Source of the DNA: Smittium mucronatum
Taxonomy: Eukaryota > Kickxellomycota > Harpellomycetes > Harpellales > Legeriomycetaceae
Assembly: GCA_001953115.1 (NCBI GenBank)
Contig: LSSL01006426.1
Span: 1-10,746 of the forward strand
Length of the DNA stretch: 10,746 bases
Direction of reading: 5' to 3'
Shown in pieces: positions 1 through 8,264 of this stretch. How positions within the stretch are numbered: the stretch's first letter is position 1; each line of letters opens with the position of its first letter. The translations under genes and the position numbers were made by a program. A model generated the notes under the pieces. The model did not search any database. It worked only from the letters and a program-made list of their open reading frames with translations, and was not told the origin of the DNA.

Positions 1-80
1 TTCCAAAATAGGAAACCAATAATAGGCGAAATGGATATTTTATCTGGATCGGGTAAAACCTTTTCACAAAGATAAATCAG
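1..80 (-). pseudogene. fabG: relic of fabG, 3-oxoacyl-ACP reductase, N-terminal part only
   Basis: FabG is the NADPH-dependent ketoreductase of type II fatty-acid synthesis, a short-chain dehydrogenase. On the minus strand the codons at 78-70 read D-L-S, fitting the usual start of the family (F-D-L-x-G-K). After a frameshift, 65-33 read E-K-V-L-P-D-P-D-K-I-S. This lines up with the nucleotide-binding stretch K-x-V-L-V-T-G-A-S-G-G-I-G, mostly by single-base changes (ACC to CCC, GGT to GAT, GCA to CCA) plus two lost codons. The rest would lie beyond position 1. It sits downstream of the fabD relic on the same strand, as fabD-fabG commonly do. The plus strand of the same bases happens to spell a P-loop-like G-S-G-K-T, which I take as chance. 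Weak by itself; the neighbour supports it. Confidence 0.42.
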
Positions 81-324
81 ACAATATAATTTATAATCTC
101 TTTGGATTTTAATTTACCTCAAACTATAAAATTAAATTATTTTATCATTGGTTTTTAATACATATGGATATGCTTTATAGGTATAATTTAGATTTTTTAT
201 AATAAAATTTATTGGATAATTTAATTTTGGTTCTAATCTTTAATCAATCATGGCCAAAATATTATAAAATTTTTCTAATCAAAACTTTGATTTCGAAAAA
301 GCATAAAGGTCTTGTTATTTTGAT
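81..324. other. spacer between the fabG and fabD relics
   Basis: Very AT-rich sequence with no frame, repeat or motif I can assign. It would hold the extreme C-terminal codons of fabD and the fabG leader; erosion has left nothing readable. Confidence 0.4.
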
Positions 325-520
325 ATATTAAAGGCATTTTATAAATTATTTGGTAATAAATTAATGACTGGGTGGTACTTTTTGGTGTAAATTTAAAAAA
401 GTTTAAAAGTTATTTAACTTTCATTTGAGTAAAAGGCGGTCATTTTGATCATAATCTATTAATTAGTTCAAATAGCCGTCAATTTGAATTTTATTGGATC
501 AATTTAAAAAAAATATGTCT

Positions 521-630
521 TATTGACTTATCTATTTATTGAGCTATTGGGTTATTGACTTATTGGTTTATTGAGTTATTCAATATTGAGTTATTGAAAT
601 ATTTAATTATTCAATTATTGAAATATTGAC
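521..630. repeat. degenerate 8-bp tandem array, about 14 units
   Basis: Copies of TATT followed by four variable bases (most often GACT, GAGT, GGTT, CAAT or GAAA) start at 521, 529, 537, 545, 553, 561, 569, 577, 584, 592, 600, 608, 616 and 624. The period is eight bases with one seven-base step. The array falls inside the fabD relic between the S-A-P-F-H and V-R-W anchors. Eight is not a multiple of three, so the array cannot have been a coding repeat that kept frame. Slippage growth after the gene died is the simplest reading. Confidence 0.85.
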
Positions 631-936
631 TAATTAAAATCTTCTATTTATAAAAGCTGCGAACAAAAAGGAGTTTAAATTTTTTTACCACAATAAGTTT
701 ACCCAATTAAACCAGTATAATTTTTCTTTGAAATGAAAATGAAAATCTTATTTGCTACCCTCTTTCAATATCAACATTTGTTATTAATGAATAAAAAAAT
801 GAATCAAGAGTTGGAAAATTATTAGTTAAATTATGTTTGTTCTCTGTGAAGAATTTTAAAAAAGTACATATTTTACTAAGGTAATGAGTTCAATTTAACA
901 GATTATTTCTATATTGATTTTAAAAAAATTAATTAT

Positions 937-980
937 AAGCCATTTGATCAAATTAACAAATAATGATCAAATGACTGCTT
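937..980. repeat. perfect 10-bp inverted repeat with extended stem
   Basis: The arms CATTTGATCA (941-950) and TGATCAAATG (964-973) are exact reverse complements around a 13-base loop. A further four pairs (937-940 with 977-980) form after a three-base bulge, and a T-rich run follows on the plus strand. It resembles a terminator hairpin, but it coincides with the G-H-S-L-G-E segment of the minus-strand fabD relic and has no plus-strand gene ahead of it. I list it as a structure without an assigned role. Confidence 0.6.
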
Positions 981-1258
981 TTTAATCTTACCGAAAGATT
1001 TTTATAAGCTAATCTTTAAAAAAGTAACAGAAAATTTTTTTCAAAAAAAAACATGTATTTCAAAAATTACATTATTTTTTCCAGATCATTTATATTTTCA
1101 AAAATTCCTCGTTCAAAAAATTTTTTTCATCAATAATTATCTAAAAACTATGCACAATTTTTTTTTGGCCATTTATTTCTCTATGTGGAACAAATTAAAT
1201 AAATTATCTACCGGATAGTTTGGATTTATTAAAAATTAAAACTCATTTTCAAATAAGA

Positions 1259-1525
1259 ATGAATTTTTCAATTAAACCCGTTTTATTCAAGATGAGTGCT
1301 TTTGTTCAAATTATCAAATTTATTAACTTAATAATATTCTTATAATTATTTTTAATTTTTGAATAAACTTGGTTCAAAAGTTCTAAAACTTAATTTTATT
1401 TTATTTTATTTCTTTTTGCTTTCACTGATATAAAAAAAATTATAATTATGTCATTTTGATGACTTAATTAAGGGCCTAAGATTCTAATTACCTAATTCTA
1501 TATAAAGAAAACTCTAAAGAAAACA
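1259..1525 (+). pseudogene. rpsF: relic of rpsF, 30S ribosomal protein S6
   Basis: S6 binds the 30S platform together with S18. An ATG at 1259 opens 28 codons, beginning M-N-F-S-I-K-P-V-L-F-K-M-S, before a stop; this fits the family start M-x-x-Y-E-x-V-F-I-x-R-Q-D-x-S with two codons lost. At 1361-1390 E-stop-T-W-F-K-S-S-K-T lines up with the conserved E-Y-W-G-L-K-x-L-A-Y. At 1464-1490 L-I-K-G-L-R-F-stop-L matches L-N-E-x-I-L-R-x-L-T near the C terminus. Usual length is 95-130 residues and the anchors span about 78 codons, so some sequence has been lost. No good ribosome-binding site precedes the ATG. It is first in the plus-strand series, as rpsF is in intact genomes. I first read the hydrophobic start as TolQ-like; the later motifs and synteny favour S6. 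Confidence 0.52.
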
Positions 1526-1639
1526 TAAATTTTGAATTTGAGTACTTTTCTAACATATTATTGTTTATTTAAAATAATTAAAAGGCTCCAATTTATTTAT
1601 AAAGGATTGGGTCAAGTAATTAGAGTTTTATTGGAAAAT

Positions 1640-1885
1640 ATCCTTGATACAATTTTTATCAAAAAAAAAGGATCTTTATTTTTTATTCAGTAGTTTATAA
1701 AGATATTTATATGAATATAAATTATGAAAACTCTAATAGCAAATGATACAGATTTTTGTTTTTTTCTATCAGATAGCTATGCTTTTAATTTTCAAATTTT
1801 TGGCGAAAAAATTTGTAAGACATACACAGTTGTAATTATTATATTGATGTATCTCTAATTTATTCCCACTTTATATCTTATTATA
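1640..1885 (+). pseudogene. rpsR: relic of rpsR, 30S ribosomal protein S18
   Basis: S18 pairs with S6 on the 30S platform and its gene normally follows rpsF. From 1745 an open stretch reads D-T-D-F-C-F-F-L-S-D-S, matching K-D-x-x-L-L-x-x-F-[IL]-S-[DE]-R-G. At 1793-1804 Q-I-F-G stands at the place of R-I-T-G. The next K-T (about 1817-1822) falls near the S-A-K-x-Q-R motif, offset by one codon. Around 1855-1870 the bases fit L-L-P-[FY] at the C terminus. The conserved arginines of this RNA-binding protein are almost all gone, as expected when CGN/AGA codons drift toward A and T. Size and place between rpsF and rplI fit an 80-residue S18. Moderate confidence, resting partly on context. Confidence 0.48.
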
Positions 1886-1959
1886 CACAGCTATTTTTTT
1901 AAAAACTAGATAAATTTAAACAACTAAATAAAGTAATCAAAATTTTTTTTAAATAAAAG

Positions 1960-2390
1960 ATGGAATTAATGAAAGAAACCCCATATTTTTTTAATTGGAT
2001 CTATTTTTGATAAATTTTTTAAAATTGATGTAAATACATTGAGTTATTTGATTTGATAATTTGAACAAAATAATATATTTTGAATAAAAATATTTTAATT
2101 GAAAATAAACATATTATAACATTTCTAGCGGATTTTAAACATGATTATCAATCGTTATAACATTTTTTAAACCATTTGGAATAATTGGAACTGTTTTTTT
2201 ATTTGAAATTATGTCCAACGTCGGGGTTTTAAAACATTTAAAGACCTCAACTGCAATATTAGTCTAATTTTTCATATAATTACCCATTGCTATGTACTGA
2301 TAAATTTAAAAGATTGAAAGAATAATTTTAATTTTCGCCGTTTAATTTATCTAGATATTTAATTTAGTTTCCTAAAAAAAAATCTGCTAT
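1960..2390 (+). pseudogene. rplI: relic of rplI, 50S ribosomal protein L9
   Basis: L9 is the two-domain protein at the base of the L1 stalk. An ATG at 1960 gives M-E-L-M, close to the family start M-[EQ]-V-I-L-L. After a frameshift, 1997-2053 read G-S-I-F-D-K-F-F-K-I-D, then L-S-Y-L-I, fitting N-L-G-x-x-G-D-x-V-x-V-K-x-G-Y-A-R-N-[YF]-L-I. The C-terminal domain shows as a 40-codon open frame at 2145-2267. There K-P-F-G-I-I-G-T (from 2169) stands for K-L-F-G-S-V-T-x, followed by E-I-M-S-N-V-G-V where the family has I-x-E-A-[IL]-x-x-x-G-[IV]. Anchor spacing is about 20 codons shorter than a 150-residue L9. It sits between rpsR and dnaB as expected. The open frame also resembles a TolQ segment, which I rejected. 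Confidence 0.52.
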
Positions 2391-2584
2391 TTAATAAATA
2401 CTATAATACGCTTAAAATGAACCAATTTTTCATCTAATAATATTAATTGTTAGTAAAATCTGCATATCATATATAATAGAGCTCAGAAATATATTGTCTC
2501 ATTTTGAAATAGGTTATATTATATGGTTTTTAATCCTAGTTTCAGTGAATTTAAGTGCTATTTTTTGGGTTGGATTTAAAAAAA

Positions 2585-3725
2585 ATTTATTTTCCTAGAA
2601 GATTTTTTAATTAAAGCATAATTTGGAAATCATGCTCCCACGACTAATGAATTCCTAATTATTTTTTTCAGGAATTTTTCTATCTCCCAAAAATTAGTGG
2701 CCCGGTGTTTAAATAAAATCGTGGATCTTATAAGAACCATTTTAGGATTGAAAATTCAGGACAAAATATTCTGATTTTTTTAATATATTTTATTAAAATT
2801 ACTTTTTTATTATTATTAATAGCTCAAATATCATTTTAAAAAAAATCTTCTGATTTATTTAAATCTAACAATTTGACGTTTTATACTATTAATTCTTCTA
2901 ATATTGCTTATCTTCAATAATTTACATCTTAATATTTTCTGTGAAAAAAAGATTGATTTTTAGTTTTTTTTTAAAAAAAAGCTACTCAGTTCCTGATAAA
3001 ATTATTCTCCTTTTCAATAATTATCAATTATCATATTTTTAATTCTAATTTTTTAATAGCAGATTTTTTATTGATATAAAACAGCTTCTATCTATGATAT
3101 GACATATTAAAAGCATCTTTATTACCCATGGTGCTATTAAATAAAAAAATAACTATAATTTTGTTTCTTATAGATAAATTTCATATTATATTAAAAGATT
3201 GGATAAAATAAAAAAGAATTATCTAATATATGAAAATATTAAAAGGCTTAATAAAATGAAAATTATTAAATTTCGAGAATAAAAATATACAAAATCATAA
3301 ATTTGGTATCAGTAAGATCTATAAATCGTCGCATGTTTAATTTAGATATGGGAAACCCCATGAATTTAAAGTGATCTCGTAATAATTAGGTAATTTTCAC
3401 TGATATATTTGGGGCTAATAAAATATATGAGCTAAAAATATACACAGATATGAATTAAAAACAATCGAAGCGTAAATAAATATGATAACATATCAGGATA
3501 GAGATAGCCATGATATTGCAATTAATATCGTAACCTAGATTATTTATAATTTGGCACAGAAAAACGTGAGATGAGAATGATTGTGTTTTAGATATTTCCT
3601 CAGATTTGGTTTGAAATAAGATTGATATTATATTTGTTAAGAATAATCAATATGGCAGTGGTAAGTTAAAATTGAGAAAAAATGTCATTAATAAAAGTTA
3701 AAAACGATTGATTTGGATATAAGTT
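2585..3725 (+). pseudogene. dnaB: relic of dnaB, replicative DNA helicase
   Basis: DnaB is the hexameric helicase that unwinds DNA at the replication fork. Motifs run in order. At 2613-2627 K-A-stop-F-G stands for Q-x-L-L-G. At about 2656-2683 N-Y-F-F-Q-E-F-F-Y matches D-F-L-x-P-E-H-F-Y, and at 2750-2770 E-N-S-G-Q-N-I matches I-x-x-G-Q-x-[IA]. At 3333-3362 N-L-D-M-G-N-P-M holds the Asp of Walker B [IV]-I-D-Y-L-Q-L-M, with N-N-x-V at 3381-3392. Then come D-I-F-G-A-N-K (3402-3422) for E-I-S-R-x-L-K, Y-E-L-K-I for K-E-L-N-[IV], N-R-S-V-N-K (3463-3480) for L-[NS]-R-x-[VL]-E-x-R, and R-D-S-H-D-I (3500-3517) for R-[DE]-S-G-x-I-E-Q-D-A-D, followed by I-V at 3527-3532. At 3627-3674 I-I-F-V-K-N-N-Q-Y-G-S-G matches I-I-x-A-K-x-R-x-G-P-[TI]-G. 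The last anchors keep near-normal spacing. I could not find the Walker A motif. The relic is about 250 bases short of a normal gene. Confidence 0.72.
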
Positions 3726-3789
3726 ATACAATTGTAAAATTAATTTTTTATTAAAAACAACAAATATTTTTAGAGATATAATTAAAAAG

Positions 3790-5110
3790 TTTAGATAGGT
3801 ATAGAGATTGAAGCCAGGGTATTAAAAAACTTGATCAGAATTAATTTATAACGGCAAATTTTCAGTTATATATAGTCACTTCTTTGATAATAAACGTTTA
3901 AGGAATTATTTTTATTATGTAATAGATATTTTTGAGGTGACTTCAAATGTGTAAATAGAAATTTTTTTTCTAAAGAGTGCTATAATTTGATATCGATAAA
4001 CTTTTTGGTTTGTATTATATTAGGATCAGACAATTATTACATCGTTGTTTATTCATGGTTTATTTTTTATATATGATTCTTTCTTTTAAAGAACAAATGG
4101 CTTATAAATAATACATTTTTGGATTTATTTTGAAATAAAAATAAATTTATTGCAAATTCATCTGCTTTATTATTATTTTTATTTAATCAATTGAAATTAG
4201 AGTCCAATGGGCGCTTTATAATAATAAAAAACAAAAATATACGTATTATTATACTAACTTTACTATCTATAAAGTAATTTTAATTTAGGAAAAAATATTT
4301 TGAGAATTTTAAATGTAGAAAAAAATTATTAATTTCTGATATCGTGTAAACCTACTAATATTCAATTTAGGTAAAACTCATATTTTGCTTTTTTTTTCAC
4401 TGTAAAGTATATAAAAAATTATCAATAAAAATTATAAATAATATTTCGTTAGAATATTTGAGTCCTTTTATATTTTGTATATTTTTAGATCTTTTTATGT
4501 TTAAAAATAAATATCACTACTTTACAATCAATTGAAACTAGTATATAACGTTCTAAAATAAATAAAAATTTAATTCTGAAACATTTAAACTCTTATATAA
4601 AATAAACCAAATAAAATCAAATAATTTGTTGCAATATTTGGATCTCTAACAAGCAGAAAAGCTTTTTTATTATTATGGTATGAATTATTTTACATAACTT
4701 CTTGTAAAGACGGGAAATTATATAATTAATATCTCAGAATTTGAATATCTCAATTTAAATTTATAATATTAATAGAAAACGTCCGAAAATTATGAGTAAG
4801 GATACTTTGGTTTAATTATCATCGCACTATGCCTAAATTTAACTCAGGTATACAACTATATATATATATATACATATAACCAATTTAGATTAAAAAAATG
4901 TGCTTAATAATTTTTAATGGGATTTTTTTGTGTTTTATGACTCTAAATTTTTAATTAGCTTTAAAACACTATCCTTTTTTGGAAAATCACACCCATTAAA
5001 TTTTCAAAATTGAACTTTTTGAATAAAACTAAGTCACATAGTCATTTTCTGCCAATATCTTGACAGAGATTTTTTGAAGGTTTCAATTTCGTTCATTTAG
5101 ATTAATTATA
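3790..5110 (+). pseudogene. alr: relic of alr, alanine racemase
   Basis: Alr is the PLP enzyme that makes D-alanine for peptidoglycan. From 3801 a gapless stretch I-E-I-E-A-R-V-L-K-N-L-I-R-I fits the N-terminal W-x-E-I-D-L-x-A-L-x-x-N. Around 3860-3880 V-I-Y-S-H-F could be the remains of the PLP-lysine loop V-K-A-[DN]-A-Y-G-H-G, with the lysine itself lost. At 4188-4217 Q-L-K-L-E-S-N-G-R-F matches H-x-K-[IVL]-D-[TS]-G-M-x-R-L-G minus two codons. At 4697-4714 T-S-C-K-D-G matches V-G-Y-[AG]-D-G. At 4780-4797 R-P-K-I-M-S matches G-R-[IV]-S-M-D. At 5057-5095 I-L-T-E-I-F-stop-R-F-Q-F-R fits the C-terminal L-T-x-[IL]-x-x-R-[VY]-x-R-x-Y. Spacing tracks a 360-residue Alr but is stretched by roughly 200 bases overall. 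It lies between dnaB and radA, the expected place. Confidence 0.62.
4857..4872. repeat. TA microsatellite, 8 units
   Basis: An uninterrupted run of eight TA dinucleotides inside the alr relic. It is simple-sequence DNA of the kind that arises by slippage in unconstrained AT-rich sequence. Confidence 0.9.
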
Positions 5111-5740
5111 TATAAGATTATAAAAAAAAATTATTTATTTTAAAGGTAAATTATGTATTTTCTCCTCTTTCTATCAGTAAAATACTAAAAAATTGACAAT
5201 TTTTACTCGCCTAAACAATCTCCCTATTATTTTACCATGTTTAATGTTTATAATTATTACTTCTCCTGCTTTATTCATTATTTTTATATTCATTAGATTA
5301 CTTTCTAATTTATTTATCTTTTTTTAAAAAAAGTAAATCATTTCGATACTCAAAAAATTATATTCATTTAGAACAGAAAATTAAATCAATATTAATATAA
5401 GTGATTAGAATAATATTTTTTAGAAACAAAATATCAATTATATTAGATTATATATTTTGAATTATGAATACTAGATATTACTGACTTATATTTTATAAAA
5501 CGGATGGAGAACTGAAGTTTAAAATTTTTTAAAAGTATATTCAAACTTAATTTGAGTTTAAATCCAAAAAAAAACACACAAAATTTCTGTTTATGAACTT
5601 ATATATTATATAAATACATATATATATCTGCTATTTTTGGATAAATTTTTTAACAAAATAAACCATTTTGCTGAAATTTAAAATATTTTTTGTTAACCTT
5701 ACAATAAGTTAAATCTCTAATACTTAATATTTATTTTTTT
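5110..5740. other. alr-radA spacer, about 630 bases
   Basis: No member of the expected gene series is recognisable here. The stretch 5155-5290 is pyrimidine-rich on the plus strand, so its minus strand looks coding-like; the one reading frame there is listed separately. The remainder is homopolymer-rich AT sequence. In intact genomes alr and radA are usually close, so this is either an expansion, a lost small gene, or alr and radA ends too eroded to read. Confidence 0.5.
5174..5293 (-). CDS. unassigned 39-codon frame, doubtful
   Basis: On the minus strand an ATG at 5293 opens 39 codons ending in TGA at 5176-5174. Eight open codons precede the ATG in frame. The product begins M-N-I-K-I-M-N-K-A-G-E-V and continues with H-G-K-I-I-G-R-L-F-R-R-V. 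It has a better spread of residues (Gly, Glu, Arg, His) than chance frames elsewhere in the window and lies in a purine-rich stretch of its strand. I do not recognise a family. A purine-rich GGAG-like sequence lies inside the frame, not ahead of the ATG. It may be a fragment of a small decayed gene or chance. Confidence 0.2.
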   Translation of the reverse strand: MNIKIMNKAGEVIIINIKHGKIIGRLFRRVKIVNFLVFY

Positions 5741-7225
5741 ATGTATGAATTCAAGCTTTTTCGATATCAAATAGAAAATTTTATTACCGAGAATTACAGC
5801 CTTGAACCAATATTAAGTTTTTGTGGAGCAGCAATTGCGACGGATGGAAGTGGGATTGAAATTAATAATATTTTTTTCCTTTCCTTTTATTTTAGCTTTT
5901 TTCTACTATTTAAATAATATAAATAGGTTAACAACGCTGTTGAGGCCTTTGAATATAATAAACACATTTCATTGGTGTATAATCAAAAACAATCAACAAA
6001 AATACAGCTTTATCAAATATTTTCGAAAACTTAAAAACAATTGTTTAATTTGTTAAAAGATTATCTTAATTATTGATTTTAGTTTTTTTTTGGATATAAC
6101 GGGTATATTACAGATTTTATCTTAATTGTGTACCTGTAAAGATAAAACACCCCAATTTAAAAAAAAGTGACGCCAAATATCTTAATAACCCCCTAAAAAA
6201 TTATTTTGACTAAGTTATTTTTTAATGTTAGACTAGTTGGATAATTCCTGATTTTAATATAAAAAAATCAAAGATTATTAAACTTATTGGACTGATTATT
6301 CTATTAGCACCCAAAAAAATTAATATGCTCATTAAAAAAAAATTAATAAAAGTTGTTTCGAAATAACTTGACCAATTTATTGATTGTTAGTTTTAAATTA
6401 AGCCACACCTGCTTAATCAAAGTCACTATCCAATTTACTATAAATTAACCGAATTTATATTTATATCCAAAAAAGATTAAGTATAAATAGTTTCATTTTT
6501 TCAAAAAAACATTTTTGGGCATAATTTCTTAGCTTGCTATTGTTTGTGTGCTTAGTTATCACAATTGGTAATAGGATTAATTTAAACAATAAAATGAAAT
6601 ATTTTCTGGTCTATTTACATCATCCGCAACAAAATGAAAGTTATTTATGTAACATTGGTCATGAAGGAGCTTAATTGACTTTGAAATAAGCATGGATATC
6701 AACAGGTATTTCCTGCTAACTATTTAGTATTAATTTTTTATATATAATTATTGTTTTGGGGCGATAAAATCTTCAAAAATTCAAAAAAATTCCTTTTTAT
6801 ACGCGATTCAAATTATAAAAATCTATTGAAGTTATAAATGATAAATAAAGACCTCTAATTCGAAATTTTAGGAAACTAAGATAATTATTGAGTATGGTTT
6901 AATGGATATTTTTATAGCAGAAAAAATAAGAAATATTTTTCTACTTGACCATAAATTATTAAAAAACCTTACACCTTTAAAGCTAAACTAGTAGAATTTA
7001 CATTTTTTTAATAAGATTAAATTTTAGGGATGCTTGGATGTCTAACATATTGATAGTCATTCTTTAATTTCATATTATTTATAGTTGAAGATATAATGAA
7101 ATAATAAATAAAGTTCAACTTTTAATCCCTTAATCAACAAAATAAACCAATTTCGTTATTAAAATTCTTCTATTAAATAACTGAAATAGCTATTAATTAA
7201 TAAAGAACCGATATAAATAATCTAT
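5740..7225 (+). pseudogene. radA: relic of radA, DNA repair protein RadA
   Basis: RadA is a RecA-like branch-migration helicase with an N-terminal zinc finger and a C-terminal Lon-like domain. At 5797-5856 the codons read Q-P-stop-T-N-I-K, then W-S-S-N-C-D-G-W-K-W-D, matching the zinc finger C-x-x-C-G-x-x-x-x-K-W-x-G-x-C-x-x-C-x-x-W-N. At 5927-6034 an open frame has A-F-E-Y and L-V where E-[FL]-D-R-V-x-G-G-G-[LI]-V is expected, then Q-S-T near the Walker A end G-K-S-T-L-L-L-Q. At 6654-6671 I-G-H-E-G-A is V-G-H-V-T-K-E-G-x-I-A-G minus five codons, and M-D-I-N-R-Y-F (6692-6712) stands for M-V-D-x-V-L-[YF]-F-E-G-D. D-K-I-F-K (6763-6777) fits N-E-[IL]-G-[VI]-F-E-M. R-stop-L-L-S-M-V (6879-6899) fits R-P-[LM]-L-V-E-[IV]-Q. 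D-S-H-S-L-I-S (7052-7072) fits D-L-A-[VI]-A-x-A-[LI]-x-S-S. The last anchor set is convincing; the ATPase core is eroded and stretched by about 190 bases. Confidence 0.6.
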
Positions 7226-7720
7226 CAAATATTAACCAATTATCAAGTTATCAATTAGCTCCAAAAGCTATTTCTTAATGAAAATTTTATTAATTAATGA
7301 CCGATGGAACCCTAAATAGTTAATTCTGTTTTTAAATAGACTATAATTATTTCGAAAAAAATTAGATATAACGAAAAATAAGCAAATGTTGAATTAATAT
7401 ATCGCTCTTTTAAAATAAATAAGGAAATTTTTTTTAATTGGAAGATTTTATTATTATAAAAACACAATTAAAACAAAATTTCTATTGAAAAATAACCATT
7501 TAATAGATATATAAGTATATTCCAAAAAGCATGAGAATTTATCAAAACAAAGAGTTGAGGTTAAAATAGCTTTGTTTTAATCAAATTTACCGAAAAAAAG
7601 AAAAAAATCTGAAAAAAAAAAATAAATTTTGTAAAATATTTAAATATATATTTTTTAATAAGTGAAGTTTTATTTTTAATTTTTTTTAGATTTTATTATT
7701 AAAATAAATATACCCAGAGG
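7226..7720 (+). pseudogene. cvpA: relic of cvpA, CvpA-family membrane protein
   Basis: CvpA proteins are small inner-membrane proteins named for colicin V production and often encoded just before purF. From 7236 a 27-codon open frame reads I-I-K-L-S-I-S-S-K-S-Y-F-L-M-K-I-L-L-I and then W at 7305. This lines up with the family's first helix and loop: D-x-[IV]-[IV]-x-x-I-x-x-x-S-x-x-x-G-[FL]-x-R-G-x-x-x-E-x-L-x-[LI]-x-x-W. The conserved R-G pair is lost. At 7400-7417 Y-R-S-F-K-I stands for the second signature, D-R-x-L-G-x-x-[FL]-G, at about the right distance. The family is poorly conserved, so this call leans on its position between radA and purF. Confidence 0.45.
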
Positions 7721-8216
7721 TTTTAACAAGAAATTTATATGTGCTATTTTTTTTTTATGAATCAAATTTCACTTTTTTTTATCTTTTATGCTTTTATTAT
7801 CTCATATTTCTAGGATCAAAGATACTTTTATCTTTTTTAGTTTGAAAAGTAATAACTATTTAAATAAAATACAATTACAAATATTCGTAGCAAGCTCGAA
7901 GATAGTGTAAAAATTACTTATTACTTTCAATTTTCCAAAAATAATATTAATAAGTATATGTTTTATTTTATCTCTAACTAATTTAACTTAATAAATAAAA
8001 CGTTAATTAGCGTTCAAATTATTTCATATTAAATTGGCTTAGAGATCAAAAAGGTTTATAGTATTTTTAATTATAAAAATTTCATTATTCAAAAAAAAAT
8101 TTACAATAAAATTATTTGAATTTTTTTTTAGAAATGATATAAATGAGAATTCTTATGTTTTTATAATTTAAAATAAGGATTTTTTTCTTTCTCCTAACCA
8201 AACTTATCAATATGTT

Positions 8217-8238
8217 AATTTCCAGAATTCTGGAAATT
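8217..8238. repeat. perfect 22-bp palindrome
   Basis: The 14-base core TCCAGAATTCTGGA is flanked by AATT on each side, giving 22 bases identical to their reverse complement with no spacer. It lies about 100 bases before the first purF motif, where an operator or terminator could sit in an intact locus. Its G+C content is higher than the surroundings. Whether it is a functional site, an old regulatory remnant or an amplification scar cannot be told. Confidence 0.85.
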
Positions 8239-8239
8239 T

Positions 8240-8264
8240 ATATCTATTTAAAAAATATAGATAT
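8240..8264. repeat. 8-bp inverted repeat next to the palindrome
   Basis: ATATCTAT at 8240-8247 pairs exactly with ATAGATAT at 8257-8264 around a nine-base A-rich loop. Because it is entirely A/T apart from two pairs, chance is a serious alternative; its interest is its position immediately after the 22-bp palindrome. Confidence 0.5.

Larger units (their letters stand above)
325..1220 (-). pseudogene. fabD: relic of fabD, malonyl-CoA:ACP transacylase
   Basis: FabD moves malonyl groups from CoA to acyl carrier protein. Read on the minus strand, the family's landmarks appear in order. At 1202-1164 a thirteen-codon stretch ending M-A-K lies where F-P-G-Q-G-S-Q-x-x-G-M-G-K belongs. At 968-936 D-H-Y-L-L-I-stop-S-N-G-L stands for the active-site segment G-H-S-L-G-E-Y-S-A-L; the nucleophile Ser codon now reads Tyr. 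At 857-835 L-H-R-E-Q-T matches L-x-x-R-G-x-A. At 814-764 P-T-L-D-S-F-F-Y-S-L-I-T fits P-x-G-x-G-A-M-A-A-x-I-G. At 670-647 L-F-V-R-S-F-Y matches L-x-V-S-A-P-F-H. At 462-424 L-I-D-Y-D-Q-N-D-R-L-L matches L-L-x-x-Q-x-T-x-x-V-R-W. Spacing from first to last anchor is close to a roughly 310-residue FabD. An 8-bp tandem array interrupts it. It diverges from rpsF with about 40 bp between. Confidence 0.6.

Noticed and set aside
46..60. P-loop-like G-S-G-K-T on the plus strand
   Set aside because: A single short motif with nothing following; the minus-strand FabG reading agrees with the neighbouring fabD relic.
430..540. FtsW-like membrane stretch on the plus strand
   Set aside because: Only one weak motif; the minus strand gives FabD motifs here and in five other places.
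967..1218. 83-codon open stretch on the plus strand without an early start
   Set aside because: About one open run of this length is expected by chance at this composition, and it is antisense to the fabD relic, which has several motifs in order.
2223..2230. GGGGTTTT, and TTTTGGGG at 6754-6761, as ciliate-type telomere repeats
   Set aside because: Single units only, far apart and in opposite orientation; both lie inside relic codons (rplI, radA).
1259..2270. TolQ/ExbB-type proton channel relic (hydrophobic start at 1259; F-G-I-I-G-T-V at 2175)
   Set aside because: The two pieces are about 500 bases too far apart for TolQ, and both fit rpsF and rplI better in the context of dnaB.
2640..2672. 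Eukaryotic 3' splice site (branch-like CTAAT, pyrimidine tract, CAG) and a similar site at 5870-5895
   Set aside because: Pyrimidine tracts ending in AG are common in such AT-rich DNA, and the flanking codons read through as DnaB or RadA without needing an intron.
2671..2943. Longer frame if TAA/TAG are read as Gln (ciliate code)
   Set aside because: With only TGA as stop, frames of this length are expected everywhere here, and no protein family extends through it.
3300..3420. CapD-like sugar dehydratase motif F-x-L-D-M-G-x-P
   Set aside because: Flanking codons on both sides fit DnaB in order over hundreds of bases, while other CapD motifs are absent.
5795..5870. UFM1-like stretch A-A-I-A-T-D-G-S-G-I-E-I
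   Set aside because: It is another frame of the RadA zinc-finger codons and lacks the rest of the ubiquitin-like fold.
5880..6035. EnvZ-type sensor kinase membrane segment and HAMP domain
   Set aside because: A good local alignment, but no histidine box at the right distance. The zinc finger upstream and four RadA motifs downstream explain the region better. It shows how easily chance matches arise here.
5823..6056. 77-codon GTG-started frame (begins M-E-Q-Q-L-R-R-M), the longest in the window
   Set aside because: It runs across the radA relic in a different frame from the zinc-finger codons; its hydrophobic and Lys/Asn-rich content is what AT-rich noncoding DNA gives, and no family is recognisable.
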